A stretch of 64,000 nucleotides of DNA from Streptomyces sp. NBC_01317 (GTDB lineage Bacteria; Actinomycetota; Actinomycetes; Streptomycetales; Streptomycetaceae): NCBI RefSeq assembly GCF_035961655.1, contig NZ_CP108393.1:1984001-2048000 (forward strand), given 5' to 3'. The notes under the pieces are model-generated. The model was given only the letters and a program-made list of their open reading frames with translations, was not told the DNA's origin and did no database searches. The position numbers and the translations under genes were made by a program. This document shows positions 18,656 through 27,265 of the stretch, piece after piece. How positions within the stretch are numbered: the first letter of the stretch is position 1; the number at the start of each line of letters is the position of its first letter.

Positions 18656-19242
18656 GAGGGGTCTCCTTCGAGGGACGGCCAGTGCTCCAGGAGGACGTGC
18701 AGGGCATCGAGGGCGCGAAGCCAGGACTGCTGCGGCGCGCGCCGGTGCGCGAATCCACCCGCGGCCTCCAGCGCGACAAACCCGTGGAACGTGCTGCGCA
18801 GCAACCGGACGGCGTCGGTCAGGTCCGGCTCGGCCAGTCCGTAACCACGCAGCATGCTGTACGTCAGCTCCACCGCGCGCCGCGGTCCCGGCGCCTCGGC
18901 GGCCAGCTCCGGGTCGATCCGGATCGAAGCCTGCGTCGCCGCGTAGCGGCCCGGATGCCGGTGGGCGTACTCCCGCCAGGCGTCGGCGAACGCGACCAGC
19001 GCGTCCTTGCCCGACCGCCCGGCGGTCGCCTCCGCGATACGGATGGTCTTCTCGTCCGCCGCGAGCAGCGCGATCCGCCCGCGCAGATCCTCCAGACCGC
19101 GGACGTACGTGTAGAGACTCGCGTCCTTCACGCCGAGCCGCCGCGCGACCCGCGACATGCTCACCTGATCGAGCCCGACCTCGTCCGCCACCTCGGCGCC
19201 CGCGACCGTCACCCGCTCCACCGTCAGCCCGGCCCGCGCCAT
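18652..19242 (-). CDS. TetR-family regulator with WHG-type C-terminal domain
   Basis: 196 residues. Helix-turn-helix at about 12-60 (DQVSMSRVARRLGVKDASLY, then TYVRGLEDLRGR). The C-terminal part (LRSTFHGFVALEAAGGF) matches the TetR_C_13/WHG group. It is upstream of and overlaps the hydrolase gene. A near-perfect palindrome lies 29 bases before its start. Confidence 0.88.
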   Translation of the reverse strand: MARAGLTVERVTVAGAEVADEVGLDQVSMSRVARRLGVKDASLYTYVRGLEDLRGRIALLAADEKTIRIAEATAGRSGKDALVAFADAWREYAHRHPGRYAATQASIRIDPELAAEAPGPRRAVELTYSMLRGYGLAEPDLTDAVRLLRSTFHGFVALEAAGGFAHRRAPQQSWLRALDALHVLLEHWPSLEGDPS

Positions 19243-19270
19243 GCGCCGCCCTCCCCGCTCTCCACATCAT

Positions 19271-19305
19271 CCTAGGGGTCCTAGTTTTAACCTAGGACCC
19301 CTAGG
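19271..19305. promoter_or_regulatory. Long palindromic operator upstream of the tetR-hydrolase operon
   Basis: Arms of 15 bases (CCTAGGGGTCCTAGT and CCTAGGACCCCTAGG, 14 pairs matching) around TTTAA. Each arm itself contains CTAGG/CCTAG symmetry, so the site may hold two dimers. AT-rich centre, right place for autorepression. Confidence 0.75.
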
Positions 19306-19327
19306 CGGCGCAAGCGGTCCGGGCCTG

Positions 19328-19999
19328 TCACGGACGACGGGTGCCCGGGGCGGCCTCTTCGAGGTCGGCGATGCTCCCCGACATGATCGTCCGCACATGG
19401 CCGGTGATGTGCTCCGCGGGCCAGTCCCACCAGGCCACCGCGAGCAGCCGGGCCACGTCGTCCTCGCTGTACCGCGTGCGCACCAGGGTCGCCGGGTTGC
19501 CGCCGACGATTCCGTAGTCGGGCACGTCCTTCGTCACCACCGCGCCGGAGGCGATGACCGCGCCGTGCCCGATCCGTACGCCGGGCATCACCGTCGTGCC
19601 GTATCCGAACCAGACGTCGTTCCCGACCACGGTGTCGCCCCGGTTCGGCAGCCCGGTGAGGAGATCGAAATGATCGGCCCAGGAGCCGCCCATCGTCGGG
19701 AAGGGGAACGTGGACGGGCCGTCCATGCGGTGGTTGGCGCCGTTCATGAGGAACCGCACTCCGGTGCCCAGTGCGCAGAACTTGCCGATGACCAGCCGTT
19801 CAGGACCGTAGTGGTAGAGCACGTTGCGCGTCTCGAAGGCGGTGGGGTCGTCCGGGTCGTCGTAGTAGGAGTACTCCCCGACCTCGATCAGCGGGGACGT
19901 CACCAGCGGCCTGAGCAGCACCACCCTCGTCTGGTCGGGCATCGGATGAAGCACGGACGGATCGGCGGGCAGGCCGGCGGGCACGGGCATGGTGAACAA
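19328..19999 (-). CDS. Vat-like xenobiotic O-acetyltransferase (left-handed beta-helix)
   Basis: 223 residues with hexapeptide repeats (IGKFCALGTGVRFLM; VVGNDVWFGYGTTVMPGVRI; GHGAVIASGAVVTKDVPDYG). The start RPLVTSPLIEVGEYSYYDDP and the catalytic His in NGANHRMDG match the xenobiotic acyltransferase (XAT) group, which includes Vat (streptogramin A) and CatB (chloramphenicol) acetyltransferases. The end GGNPATLVRTRYSEDDVARL is also typical. It may inactivate an antibiotic hydroxyl, but the group has many members of unknown substrate. A second Met three residues in is an equal start candidate. Confidence 0.85.
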   Translation of the reverse strand: MFTMPVPAGLPADPSVLHPMPDQTRVVLLRPLVTSPLIEVGEYSYYDDPDDPTAFETRNVLYHYGPERLVIGKFCALGTGVRFLMNGANHRMDGPSTFPFPTMGGSWADHFDLLTGLPNRGDTVVGNDVWFGYGTTVMPGVRIGHGAVIASGAVVTKDVPDYGIVGGNPATLVRTRYSEDDVARLLAVAWWDWPAEHITGHVRTIMSGSIADLEEAAPGTRRP

Positions 20000-20077
20000 T
20001 CCCCAGGGGTCGCGTGTCGGTGACCGGCCCTATGATCGCGGCACCGCGCCGGGGAGCACACCGATTTACGCGACCCG

Positions 20078-20377
20078 TCAGTCCCTGCCGCCTCCGCCGT
20101 CGCTCGGCCACGTGCCCGTCGCCCGCTCGATCGCCTTGGCTCCTGACCGGTCGACCGCACTCCGTACCACCGCGAAGATCGCGCCCTGGACCGCGGCCGC
20201 CAGCAGGACCTCGCCCCAGCCGCGATCGCGGTCCAGGGCGTCCGGGGCGTCGTCCTCGTGGCGCAGGACCTTCCAGGTCTGCTGGAAGGCGAGTCCCGCC
20301 AGGGCGCCGCCCGCCCAGCCGAGGACAAAGCCGACGGGCTTGTACGCGAGGGTGAGTTTCCGCTTCTTCTTCGTCAC
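20078..20377 (-). CDS. DUF4235 small membrane protein
   Basis: 99 residues with a Lys/Arg-rich start, one helix at about 14-30 (VGFVLGWAGGALAGLAF) and a second hydrophobic stretch near 57-72 (VLLAAAVQGAIFAVV). This two-helix layout is typical of DUF4235, a small actinobacterial membrane protein of unknown role. No operon partner is apparent. Confidence 0.8.
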   Translation of the reverse strand: MTKKKRKLTLAYKPVGFVLGWAGGALAGLAFQQTWKVLRHEDDAPDALDRDRGWGEVLLAAAVQGAIFAVVRSAVDRSGAKAIERATGTWPSDGGGGRD

Positions 20378-20463
20378 TCCGGACGGATGCCCGCGCGGAG
20401 CGGAAGCACACGGAGCGGCCCGCCCTGAACCGGGAGCCGGCTCCGTCCGTGCAGTGAGGTGAC

Positions 20464-21768
20464 ATGCTCATGGCCACGATGAGAGGGACCTCACCCGCTA
20501 TGAACAGACCGCAGTCACTCCGCCGCGCCCGCCGCGCGAGCACCCTCCTCGCTCTGACGCTCACCACCGCCCTGCTGACACCGGCCGTGTCGCAGGCGGA
20601 ATCCCGGGCGGAATCGCAGACCGGCTCTCGGACCGTTTCCCGGGCCACGTCCGCCGCCGCGACCACCCAGGTCGTCACCTGGGGCGCGAGCGCCGACCGG
20701 CTCGACGCGGCGGTGGCCGGGCGGACGCACCGCCTCGTCATCCGCACCAGCGCGGGCGGCAGCGCCCTGCGGATCCGCCTCTCCAACGCCTTCGGTGAGC
20801 AGCCGGTCACCTTCGGCCGCGCCTACGTCGGGGTACGCGCGTCCGGGGCCGCCGTCGCGCCCGGTACGAACCGGGCCCTGACCTTCGGCGGGGCGGCGGC
20901 CGTCACCGTACCGGCCGGCGGGTCGGTGTACAGCGACCCGCTGCCCGGTACGGTACGGGCGCAGGCCGATCTCGCGGTGAGCATCTACGTCCAGAGCGCG
21001 GCCGGTACCGCGACCGGTCACCAGATGGGCCGTCAGACCTCGTACATCGCACCCGCCGGCAACCACGCGGCGGCCGAGGCGGCCACGGCCTACACGCAGA
21101 CCACGGGCTTCCGTTACTACCTCGACGCCGTGGTCGCCGACGCACCGGCGGGCACCGGAGCGGTGGTCGCCCTGGGCGACTCGATCACGGACGGTTCGAA
21201 CTCCACGCCGGACACCAACCGCCGCTGGCCGGACCTGCTGTCGGCCCGTCTCCAGGCCACCACGGGCACCACCCTCAAGGGCGTGGCCAACGAAGGCATC
21301 TCCGGCAACAAGGTGCTGACCGACGGCGCCGGGGTGAGCGCGCTGAAGCGGCTGGACCGGGACGTCCTGTCCCAGCGGGGTCTGCGTACGGTGATCCTGC
21401 TCGAAGGCGTCAACGACATCAAGGCCAACCCGGCCCCGACGGCCGCCCAGTTGATCACCGCGTACCGGCAGATCATCGACCGGACCCGGGCGAGGGGCGC
21501 GTGTGTCGTGGGCGCGACCGTCATGCCGTACGAGGGCTGGCCCGAGTGGAACGCGAACGGTGAGGCCATCCGCCAGGAGGTGAACCGCTTCATCCGCAGC
21601 GGCGCGTTCGACGCGGTGGTCGACTTCGACGCGGCGATACGGAATCCCGCGGCGCCGACGAAGATGCTCCCGGCGTACGACGCGGGCGATCACCTGCACC
21701 CGAACGACGCGGGGATGAAGCTGATGGCGGACACGGTGAACGTGAACGCCCTGGGGTGCTCACGCTAG
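20464..21768 (+). CDS. Secreted SGNH/GDSL hydrolase
   Basis: Up to 434 residues. The signal peptide (RRASTLLALTLTTALLTPAVSQA) is followed by a short Ser-rich linker. An N-terminal beta domain precedes the SGNH core: GDSITDG (block I, catalytic Ser), a Gly in NEGISGN, GVNDI (block III), and DHLHPNDAG (catalytic Asp/His). The extracellular esterase or lipase substrate is unknown. ATG at 20464 lies four bases after GAGG; ATG at 20470 or 20500 is possible. Confidence 0.9.
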   Translation: MLMATMRGTSPAMNRPQSLRRARRASTLLALTLTTALLTPAVSQAESRAESQTGSRTVSRATSAAATTQVVTWGASADRLDAAVAGRTHRLVIRTSAGGSALRIRLSNAFGEQPVTFGRAYVGVRASGAAVAPGTNRALTFGGAAAVTVPAGGSVYSDPLPGTVRAQADLAVSIYVQSAAGTATGHQMGRQTSYIAPAGNHAAAEAATAYTQTTGFRYYLDAVVADAPAGTGAVVALGDSITDGSNSTPDTNRRWPDLLSARLQATTGTTLKGVANEGISGNKVLTDGAGVSALKRLDRDVLSQRGLRTVILLEGVNDIKANPAPTAAQLITAYRQIIDRTRARGACVVGATVMPYEGWPEWNANGEAIRQEVNRFIRSGAFDAVVDFDAAIRNPAAPTKMLPAYDAGDHLHPNDAGMKLMADTVNVNALGCSR

Positions 21769-21785
21769 AAGCACACTCCGACGCG

Positions 21786-21841
21786 GGGCGGCGGCGTCCA
21801 CCGGCACGGTCCGGCCGAGGCCGGGTCGGACGCCGCCGCCC
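21786..21841. terminator. Bidirectional hairpin between convergent genes
   Basis: Perfect 14-base arms (GGGCGGCGGCGTCC and GGACGCCGCCGCCC) around a 28-base loop, between the SGNH gene stop at 21768 and the epimerase stop at 21855. A likely shared terminator. Confidence 0.65.
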
Positions 21842-21854
21842 TCGCCCCGGCCCG

Positions 21855-22898
21855 TCATGACCGGGGCCCGGGGTTCTCCTGAAGGGCCGGGCCGCGCCGA
21901 ATCTGGCTCTCGGCGGTCGCCACGATCGTCTCGGTGACGTCCCGGGGTTCCCAGCCCAGCACCGAGCGGGCCTTCTCGTTGCTGATGACGGGAATCCGGC
22001 CCTGCAAGGTCGCCGCGTCCCGCAGCGCGGGCTGCGTCTTCGCGGCCTCCCGTACCTGCTCGATGGTCAGTTCGGCGGAGGGCAGCAGGGCGGCAGCGGC
22101 GGGGAAGTGCTCCCGCAGGATCCGCGCCATGCCGAAGAAGCTGACCGACGCGCCGCTGACGGCGATGAAGCGCTCGCCCGCCGCCTCGGGACGCAGCATG
22201 GCCCGCAGGTGCAGGTCCACGACGTCCCGTACGTCCACCACACCGAAATACATGACCGGCACCGTCGGCATCTGCCCGGTCAGCATGCCCCGTACCAGGC
22301 CGAGCGAGCCGGAGGGCCGGTCGCCCAGCTGCGGGCCGAAGATGCCGGTGGGGTTGATGACCACCAACTCGACCCCTCCGTGCGTACGGACATCGCTCCA
22401 AGCCGCACGCTCCGCCAGGACCTTCGACTTGTGGTAGGCGGGCAGGCCCGCGGTGTCCGGATCGGTCCAGTCCGCCTCGGTGTAGTGGTTGTCGGGCCTG
22501 AGCGTGTAGCCGACGGCGGCGTACGAGGACGTCATCACGACCCGGGGGACCCCGGCCTTGCGAGCGGCGGAGATGACGCGCAGCGCACCGTCACGGGCGG
22601 GCAGGATGAGTTCGTCCTCCGTGTCGGGCGGTGTGGACGGGAAGGGTGAGGCGTGGTGAAGGACATGTCCGGCGCCCTCCATGGCCCGGTCCCACCCGGC
22701 GTCGGTACGGAGGTCGGCGACGGCGAACTCCAGCCGGTCCGCCGGGTCGACCCCGGCGTCCCGCAACGCCGCCAGCACCCCGGCCCGCTGTCCGGGCTCC
22801 CGGACCGTCACCCGGGTCCGGTAGCCCTCGCGCAGCAGCCGGGCGACGGAGTGACCGCCGAGAAAGCCCGTACCACCGGTGACCAAGACAGTTTCCAT
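21855..22898 (-). CDS. NAD-dependent epimerase/dihydroflavonol-reductase-like protein
   Basis: 347 residues, extended SDR. NAD site VTGGTGFLGGHSVARLL at 6-22. The catalytic pair sits in AYHKSKVLAE (Tyr-xxx-Lys), preceded by MTSSYAAVGY (Ser). The domain order and the INPTGIFGPQLGDRPSGSLG segment match the dihydroflavonol-4-reductase/3-beta-HSD group, which reduces ketones or aldehydes. It lies 13 bases after the MerR gene, so the two form an operon. Confidence 0.88.
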   Translation of the reverse strand: METVLVTGGTGFLGGHSVARLLREGYRTRVTVREPGQRAGVLAALRDAGVDPADRLEFAVADLRTDAGWDRAMEGAGHVLHHASPFPSTPPDTEDELILPARDGALRVISAARKAGVPRVVMTSSYAAVGYTLRPDNHYTEADWTDPDTAGLPAYHKSKVLAERAAWSDVRTHGGVELVVINPTGIFGPQLGDRPSGSLGLVRGMLTGQMPTVPVMYFGVVDVRDVVDLHLRAMLRPEAAGERFIAVSGASVSFFGMARILREHFPAAAALLPSAELTIEQVREAAKTQPALRDAATLQGRIPVISNEKARSVLGWEPRDVTETIVATAESQIRRGPALQENPGPRS

Positions 22899-22911
22899 AC
22901 CAGTGAGCCCC

Positions 22912-23367
22912 TCAATAGGAGAATTTTTCTACTACCTGTATGACGTCGTCGACCGCCCGCTTCTCCGCCTCGGCGTCCCCACGGACGCGGGCGTCCCACA
23001 GGTCCGCCTTCCGCCGCAGATAGGTGAGGCGCAGCTGGAGTTGCTCGATGTCGGCGGCCAGCTTCCGCGCCTGCGCGGCGAACAGCTCCTGCTGGTCGGC
23101 GGCGGCAGCGGCCCCCTGCGCCAGCAGGTCCAGGTAGCGGCGCATCCCGCTCACCGTCATCCCCGCCGAACGCAGGCACGACAGTGCCTCGATGCGGGCC
23201 GCGGTGTCCGGCTCGTACCGGCGATGACCGCTGGACTCGTCCCGGCCGACCGTTCCCAGCAGGCCGATCTTCTCGTAGTAGCGCAGCGTGGGTTCGCTGA
23301 AACCCGACCGCCGCGCCATCTCCTGAATGGTCAGACCCACTGCTTGCTCTCCGGTCGCTGCCGTCAT
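22912..23367 (-). CDS. MerR-family transcriptional regulator
   Basis: 151 residues. Winged helix LTIQEMARRSGFSEPTLRYY, then EKIGLLG and SSGHRRYEPDTAARIEALSC. A coiled dimerisation helix follows (residues about 85-130). No metal-binding Cys cluster is present at the C-terminus, so it probably senses an organic compound. GGAGG lies eight bases before ATG. It heads an operon with the epimerase. Confidence 0.9.
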   Translation of the reverse strand: MTAATGEQAVGLTIQEMARRSGFSEPTLRYYEKIGLLGTVGRDESSGHRRYEPDTAARIEALSCLRSAGMTVSGMRRYLDLLAQGAAAAADQQELFAAQARKLAADIEQLQLRLTYLRRKADLWDARVRGDAEAEKRAVDDVIQVVEKFSY

Positions 23368-23384
23368 GAGAGAAGCCTCCGATA

Positions 23385-23405
23385 CTTGAAGCGCTTGAAG
23401 TCAAG
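23385..23405 (-). promoter_or_regulatory. MerR-type promoter/operator
   Basis: On the plus strand CTTGAAG occurs twice, two bases apart, followed by TCAAG, giving the inverted pair CTTGA/TCAAG. On the minus strand this reads TTGACT at the -35 position with the repeats in the spacer, as in MerR-controlled promoters. Confidence 0.5.
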
Positions 23406-23453
23406 CCCGCGTGCGCGAAGCATCGCCCATCGGTACGGACACCACGCAGAAAG

Positions 23454-23477
23454 CCCCTGAGCCGCAGCTCAGGGGCG
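23454..23477 (-). terminator. Terminator after the serine hydrolase gene
   Basis: Perfect 10-base stem GCCCCTGAGC/GCTCAGGGGC with a 4-base loop, followed on the minus strand by CTTTCTG. It lies 56 bases past the stop codon of the hydrolase. Confidence 0.75.
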
Positions 23478-23532
23478 CTCCCGCCGGAAATTCAGCCGCC
23501 GAACGGCTCCACACGCCGGCTCCCCACACCGT

Positions 23533-24774
23533 TCAGGGCGTGACGACCGCACCGTCGTAGACGTGGTCGGGGGTGGCGACCGCCGTGACCGCGCGGGCGA
23601 CGAGGGTGGACGGCTCCTGACCGTCCACGGTCGAGTCCGTGTTGATCATGATCACCAGGGTGGCCTTCTCCGAGGGCAGATACACGGTCACCGTCTCGTA
23701 CCCCGGGATGGAGCCGTTGTGCCCGATCCATCCGTTGGTCTCGAAGATGCCGAGACCGTACGTGGTGCCGGGGAAGCCGGTCGGCAGCGTCTTGAGGCGT
23801 TGCGCCTGGGTCTGCGGGCTGAGCAGTTTTCCGGTGGCGACGACGTCCGCCCAGCGGCGCAGGTCGTGCAGGTTCGAGATCATCGCCCCGGCGGCCCAGG
23901 CCCAGCTGGGATTCCAGTCCGTGGCGTCGGCGACCGCTCCGCTCAGCGTCTGGTCGGTGTACCCGTGCGGGTGCGGTTCGGGGAACTCGGTTCCGTACGG
24001 GAACAGCGTGGCGTGCAGGCCCGCCGGGCGGAGCACCCGCCGGTCGATGACGTCCGCGAGCCGGTGACCGGTCACCTTCTCGATCACCAGGCCGAGCAGG
24101 ACCAGGTTGGTGTTCGAGTACTCGAACCGCGCACCCGGCGCGAAGGTGTTCGCGTGCCTGAATCCGTACGCGAGCACCTCGTGCGGGGTGAAGAAACGCT
24201 CCGGGTCGCTCAACAGGGCCTGGGTGAAGTCCGCGTCGGAGGTGTACGGGAACAGGCCGCTGCGCATCTCGGCGAGCTGACGGAGCGTGATCCGGTGACC
24301 GTCCGGCACACCGTGGACGTAGCGGGAGATCGGGTCGTCCAGGCGGATCCGGTGGTCGTCCACGAGCTGGAGCAGCGCGGTGACGGTGAAGGTCTTGGTC
24401 TCGCTGCCGATCCGTACGAAGGGGTCGACGGTCATCGGCTCGCGGGTGACGGTGTCGGCGACGCCGGTAGCCCGGACGTAACTTCCCTTACCCGGCATCC
24501 ACAGGCCGACAACAACCCCGGGAATGGCCGCCTGCCGACGGGTGTCCTCGATCGCCTTGTCGAGCCGGGCGGTCAGCTCGGGGCCGAGACCACCGGCCGG
24601 GCGCGGGTCCGCCTCGCTCCCCTCGCTCCCCTCGCTCCCCTCGTGCCGGTCGGCGGTCACGGCACGGACGGTCGTGGTCTGGACGGTCACGGCGGGGGCC
24701 GCCGTCACCGGAATCAGCACGGATGCCACGAACAGCGTCGCGGCGAGCAGCCGGCGGCGGGGAGTGCGTCGCAT
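23533..24774 (-). CDS. Secreted serine hydrolase of the beta-lactamase/D-alanyl-D-alanine carboxypeptidase family
   Basis: 413 residues from the ATG at 24774 (MRRTPRRRLLAATLFVASVL, signal peptide). Class C-like motifs: SETK (catalytic SxxK, about residue 125), YSN in ARFEYSNTNLVLLG, and HNG in IGHNGSIPGYE in place of KTG. This set is typical of Streptomyces R61-like DD-peptidases and esterases acting outside the cell. A short Glu-Gly-Ser repeat follows the signal peptide, encoded by a 9-base tandem repeat. Confidence 0.9.
   Translation of the reverse strand: MRRTPRRRLLAATLFVASVLIPVTAAPAVTVQTTTVRAVTADRHEGSEGSEGSEADPRPAGGLGPELTARLDKAIEDTRRQAAIPGVVVGLWMPGKGSYVRATGVADTVTREPMTVDPFVRIGSETKTFTVTALLQLVDDHRIRLDDPISRYVHGVPDGHRITLRQLAEMRSGLFPYTSDADFTQALLSDPERFFTPHEVLAYGFRHANTFAPGARFEYSNTNLVLLGLVIEKVTGHRLADVIDRRVLRPAGLHATLFPYGTEFPEPHPHGYTDQTLSGAVADATDWNPSWAWAAGAMISNLHDLRRWADVVATGKLLSPQTQAQRLKTLPTGFPGTTYGLGIFETNGWIGHNGSIPGYETVTVYLPSEKATLVIMINTDSTVDGQEPSTLVARAVTAVATPDHVYDGAVVTP
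24612..24643. repeat. Tandem 9-base repeat inside the serine hydrolase gene
   Basis: CCTCGCTCC occurs three times in tandem plus a partial fourth copy, encoding repeated Ser-Glu-Gly just after the signal peptide. It stays in frame, so copy number could vary harmlessly. Confidence 0.9.
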
Positions 24775-24930
24775 ACCGTGGCACCTCTTCCGGTCGGGGC
24801 AAGGACGGCCCCACACCACCACCGGCACCCCTCACGGAGACCCGGCTTCCGGACGTGTTCCGCCGAATCCACCCGTTCGGAGCCGTAACGCCGTACCGCC
24901 ACACCGTTACACCGGCAGACCGGCACACCG

Positions 24931-25617
24931 CTACCAGGGCACCTCACCGTTCTCGTCCTGGAAGGTCCCCGTCGGGCCGTCCGCGTCGAGAGTCGCGAAA
25001 CGTACGACGACCCTGGCGCTCTCCTCCGGCGTCCTGCCGATTCCGAACGCCGCGGTCAGGTCGGTCGCCGTGGTGCCGGGCTCGACCGCGTTGAACCTGA
25101 TGCCCGGCTCGGACTTGGCGTACTGGACCGTGAGCATGGTGGCCGCGGCCTTGGACGCGGAGTAGAGGGCCAGCGGCAGGTGGTACTCCGGCCGGTCCGG
25201 ATGGGTCACCGCCCAGAAGGACCCGGCGCTGCTGGAAACGGTGACCACGGTCGGGTTCGAGGACCTGCGCAGGAGAGGAAGCGCCGCCTCCGTGACCCGT
25301 ACGAGCCCCACCGCGTTGGTGTCGAAGGCCCGGAGCGCCGTGGGACCGTCGGCGACTCCGTCTCCCAGGATGCCCGCGTTGTTCACCAGGACGTCGAGCC
25401 GGCCCTCGGCCGCGTCGATCGCCGCCAGCGCGTCGCGCACGGACGTGTCGTCGGTCACGTCGAGTTGCACAAATCGCGCACCGAGCGCCGCCGCGGCCTT
25501 CTCGCCGCGCTCGGCGTCACGAGCGCCTATATAGACCACGTGGCCCAAGGCCAGAAGCTGCCTGGCGGTCTCGAAGCCGATGCCTTTGTTGGCGCCGGTG
25601 ATCAGTGTGATGGTCAT
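24931..25617 (-). CDS. Short-chain dehydrogenase/reductase
   Basis: 228 residues. NAD(P) site TGANKGIG at 7-14, NNAG at about 88-91, catalytic VSSSAGSFW and YSASKAA. The spacing and the GTTATDLT end match the carbonyl-reductase-like SDRs seen beside TetR regulators. It lies 50 bases downstream of the SnoaL-like gene in the same direction, and both are divergent from the TetR at 26161. Confidence 0.9.
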   Translation of the reverse strand: MTITLITGANKGIGFETARQLLALGHVVYIGARDAERGEKAAAALGARFVQLDVTDDTSVRDALAAIDAAEGRLDVLVNNAGILGDGVADGPTALRAFDTNAVGLVRVTEAALPLLRRSSNPTVVTVSSSAGSFWAVTHPDRPEYHLPLALYSASKAAATMLTVQYAKSEPGIRFNAVEPGTTATDLTAAFGIGRTPEESARVVVRFATLDADGPTGTFQDENGEVPW

Positions 25618-25667
25618 GCGAATCCTCGCGAGGTAAGTGATTCAAGTGGCCCGTCGGCTCGCGCCGA

Positions 25668-26069
25668 TCAGGAGGGTCGACCGGCCAGCTGCCGGGAGAG
25701 CTCACCGGCGTCGTGCAGGGCGGTCATGTGGACGAACCGTCCGTCGCGTACCTGATAAATCGCGTACTCGACGATCTCGAACGAGGCGCCGGTGGGAGTC
25801 ACGCCGAGCCATTCCTTCACCGGGGTACCGGTGTTGACCAGGCGCGCGGCCAGCCGGTCACCGTCGAAGAGCAGTTCCTTGAGTTCCCAGTGGAGGTCAG
25901 GGACCGCGTCCACGTCGTGCTTCTGTACGGCGATGAGGTCGTCCCGGGTGGCCGGCTCGCCGTTCAGGGTGGTCAGGCCGTTGATGAACGCGTCCATACC
26001 GTCGAACTCGTGGGCGTTGAGCGCCTCGACGTAACGCAGGTAGAAGGCGCGCAGATCACTGTCGGACAT
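25668..26069 (-). CDS. SnoaL-like/NTF2-fold small protein
   Basis: 133 residues from the ATG at 26069 ([20 protein letters not shown]). The cone-shaped SnoaL/ester-cyclase-type fold is suggested by [20 protein letters not shown], then RLVNTGTP and [19 protein letters not shown]. Members are cyclases, isomerases or ligand binders. Its promoter carries the two strong palindromes of the divergent TetR. Confidence 0.75.
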   Translation of the reverse strand: MSDSDLRAFYLRYVEALNAHEFDGMDAFINGLTTLNGEPATRDDLIAVQKHDVDAVPDLHWELKELLFDGDRLAARLVNTGTPVKEWLGVTPTGASFEIVEYAIYQVRDGRFVHMTALHDAGELSRQLAGRPS

Positions 26070-26080
26070 GAGACAACCCT

Positions 26081-26112
26081 TCGACTTCCGCAGCGATCGC
26101 TGCGGAAGTCGA
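26081..26112. promoter_or_regulatory. Perfect 32-base palindrome, TetR operator 1
   Basis: Half-site TCGACTTCCGCAGCGA followed directly by its exact reverse complement, 11 bases before the SnoaL-like start. Centre at 26096/26097. Confidence 0.85.
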
Positions 26113-26121
26113 ACGTTAGCA

Positions 26122-26145
26122 CTTCCGCAACGATCGATGCGGAAG
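26122..26145. promoter_or_regulatory. Second copy of the palindrome, TetR operator 2
   Basis: Half-sites CTTCCGCAACGA and TCGATGCGGAAG, one mismatch between halves. It shares the CTTCCGCA/TGCGGAAG core with operator 1. The centres are 37 bases apart, so two dimers could bind within the divergent promoter. Confidence 0.8.
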
Positions 26146-26160
26146 GGGTAGGCTCCGGGT

Positions 26161-26769
26161 GTGGAGACAAAACAGACCGGCCCCATCGGCCGCCCGCGAG
26201 GATTCGACGCCGACGAAGCGCTTGAGCGCGCCATGCTCTTCTTCTGGAAGCACGGCTACGAGGGCGCGAGCACGGCCGGCCTGACGAACGCGATGGGCAT
26301 CTCCACCACCAGCATGTACGCGGCCTTCGGCAACAAGGAGCAGCTGTTCCGCAAGGCCCTGGAGCGCTACACCGAAGGCCCGAGCGCCTACCTGGCCCGC
26401 GCCCTGGAGGAGCCGACGGCCCTCGGCGTCGCCACCGCGATCCTGGCCGGCACCATCCGGACCACCACCCGCCCGGCCCAGCCCCACGGCTGCCTGGGTG
26501 TCCAGGGCGCCCTGACCACCAGCGACTCCGGCCAGGAGATCCGCGACCTGCTGGTCGCCTGGCGCAACGACGGCTACACCCGCGTCCGGGACCGCTTCCG
26601 GCGCGCGGTGGACGAAGGCGACCTCCCCGCACGGACCGACCCGTCCCTACTGGCGCGCCACCTCACCACCTTCGCCAACGGCCTGGCCGTACAAGCCGCA
26701 AGCGGCGTCACCCGTGGAGAACTCCAGTCCCTGGCCGCAGCCACCCTCCGCAACTGGCCCCTCACCTGA
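26161..26769 (+). CDS. TetR-family regulator
   Basis: 202 residues from the GTG at 26161. Opening [20 protein letters not shown] is typical of the group controlling SDR and oxidoreductase genes. The helix-turn-helix contains [20 protein letters not shown]. The C-terminal part has [12 protein letters not shown], the conserved Cys-containing effector segment of this subfamily. It is divergent from the SnoaL-SDR pair with two matching palindromes between them. Confidence 0.92.
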   Translation: METKQTGPIGRPRGFDADEALERAMLFFWKHGYEGASTAGLTNAMGISTTSMYAAFGNKEQLFRKALERYTEGPSAYLARALEEPTALGVATAILAGTIRTTTRPAQPHGCLGVQGALTTSDSGQEIRDLLVAWRNDGYTRVRDRFRRAVDEGDLPARTDPSLLARHLTTFANGLAVQAASGVTRGELQSLAAATLRNWPLT

Positions 26770-26849
26770 CCCCGCGCACAGCGCGCCCGCCCCCACTCCA
26801 CGCGCTCGTGGCGGCCGAAGCGCTGTGACCGTGGTCGCCCGTCAGCCCG

Positions 26850-27227
26850 TCAGCCCGCCGCGGCCGTGCCGACCTGTTCCCGGTACGCCCGGGCCGTGGC
26901 CATCAGCCCGTCGAGCGCGTCCCTGGTCCGCAGAAGGTCGGCGATCCGCGTGGAGAGCCGGTCCCGTTCCAGCTCCATCCGCTCCAGCGCGGAGTCGGAG
27001 TTCGCCTCACTGGGAGCGTCGACGCAGGGCAGCAGCTCGACGATGGTGCGGCTGGACAGGCCCCCGGCGTACAAAAGCTGGATGAACACGACCCGCTCGA
27101 CCTCGGCGTCCGTGTAGTGGCGCTGCCCACTGGCACTGCGGGTACTGGTCAGCAGCCCCTGCTCCTCGTAGTAGCGCACCGACCGCACGCTGACTTCGGC
27201 CCGTGCCGCAAGCTCCCCGATCCGCAC
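26850..27227 (-). CDS. MerR-family regulator
   Basis: 125 residues from the GTG at 27227 (MRIGELAARAEVSVRSVRYY, then EEQGLLTSTRSASGQRHY). GGGAGGA lies six bases upstream. An extension to 27278 has no ribosome site and no MerR-like sequence, so the shorter start is preferred. Coiled helix at about 75-110. No C-terminal Cys motif. It is divergent from the OYE gene and a likely controller of it, as in other actinobacterial MerR-OYE pairs. Confidence 0.88.
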   Translation of the reverse strand: MRIGELAARAEVSVRSVRYYEEQGLLTSTRSASGQRHYTDAEVERVVFIQLLYAGGLSSRTIVELLPCVDAPSEANSDSALERMELERDRLSTRIADLLRTRDALDGLMATARAYREQVGTAAAG

Positions 27228-27265
27228 GAAGTCCTCCCGACTATGTCCCGCGTCATAGCGGCTTG

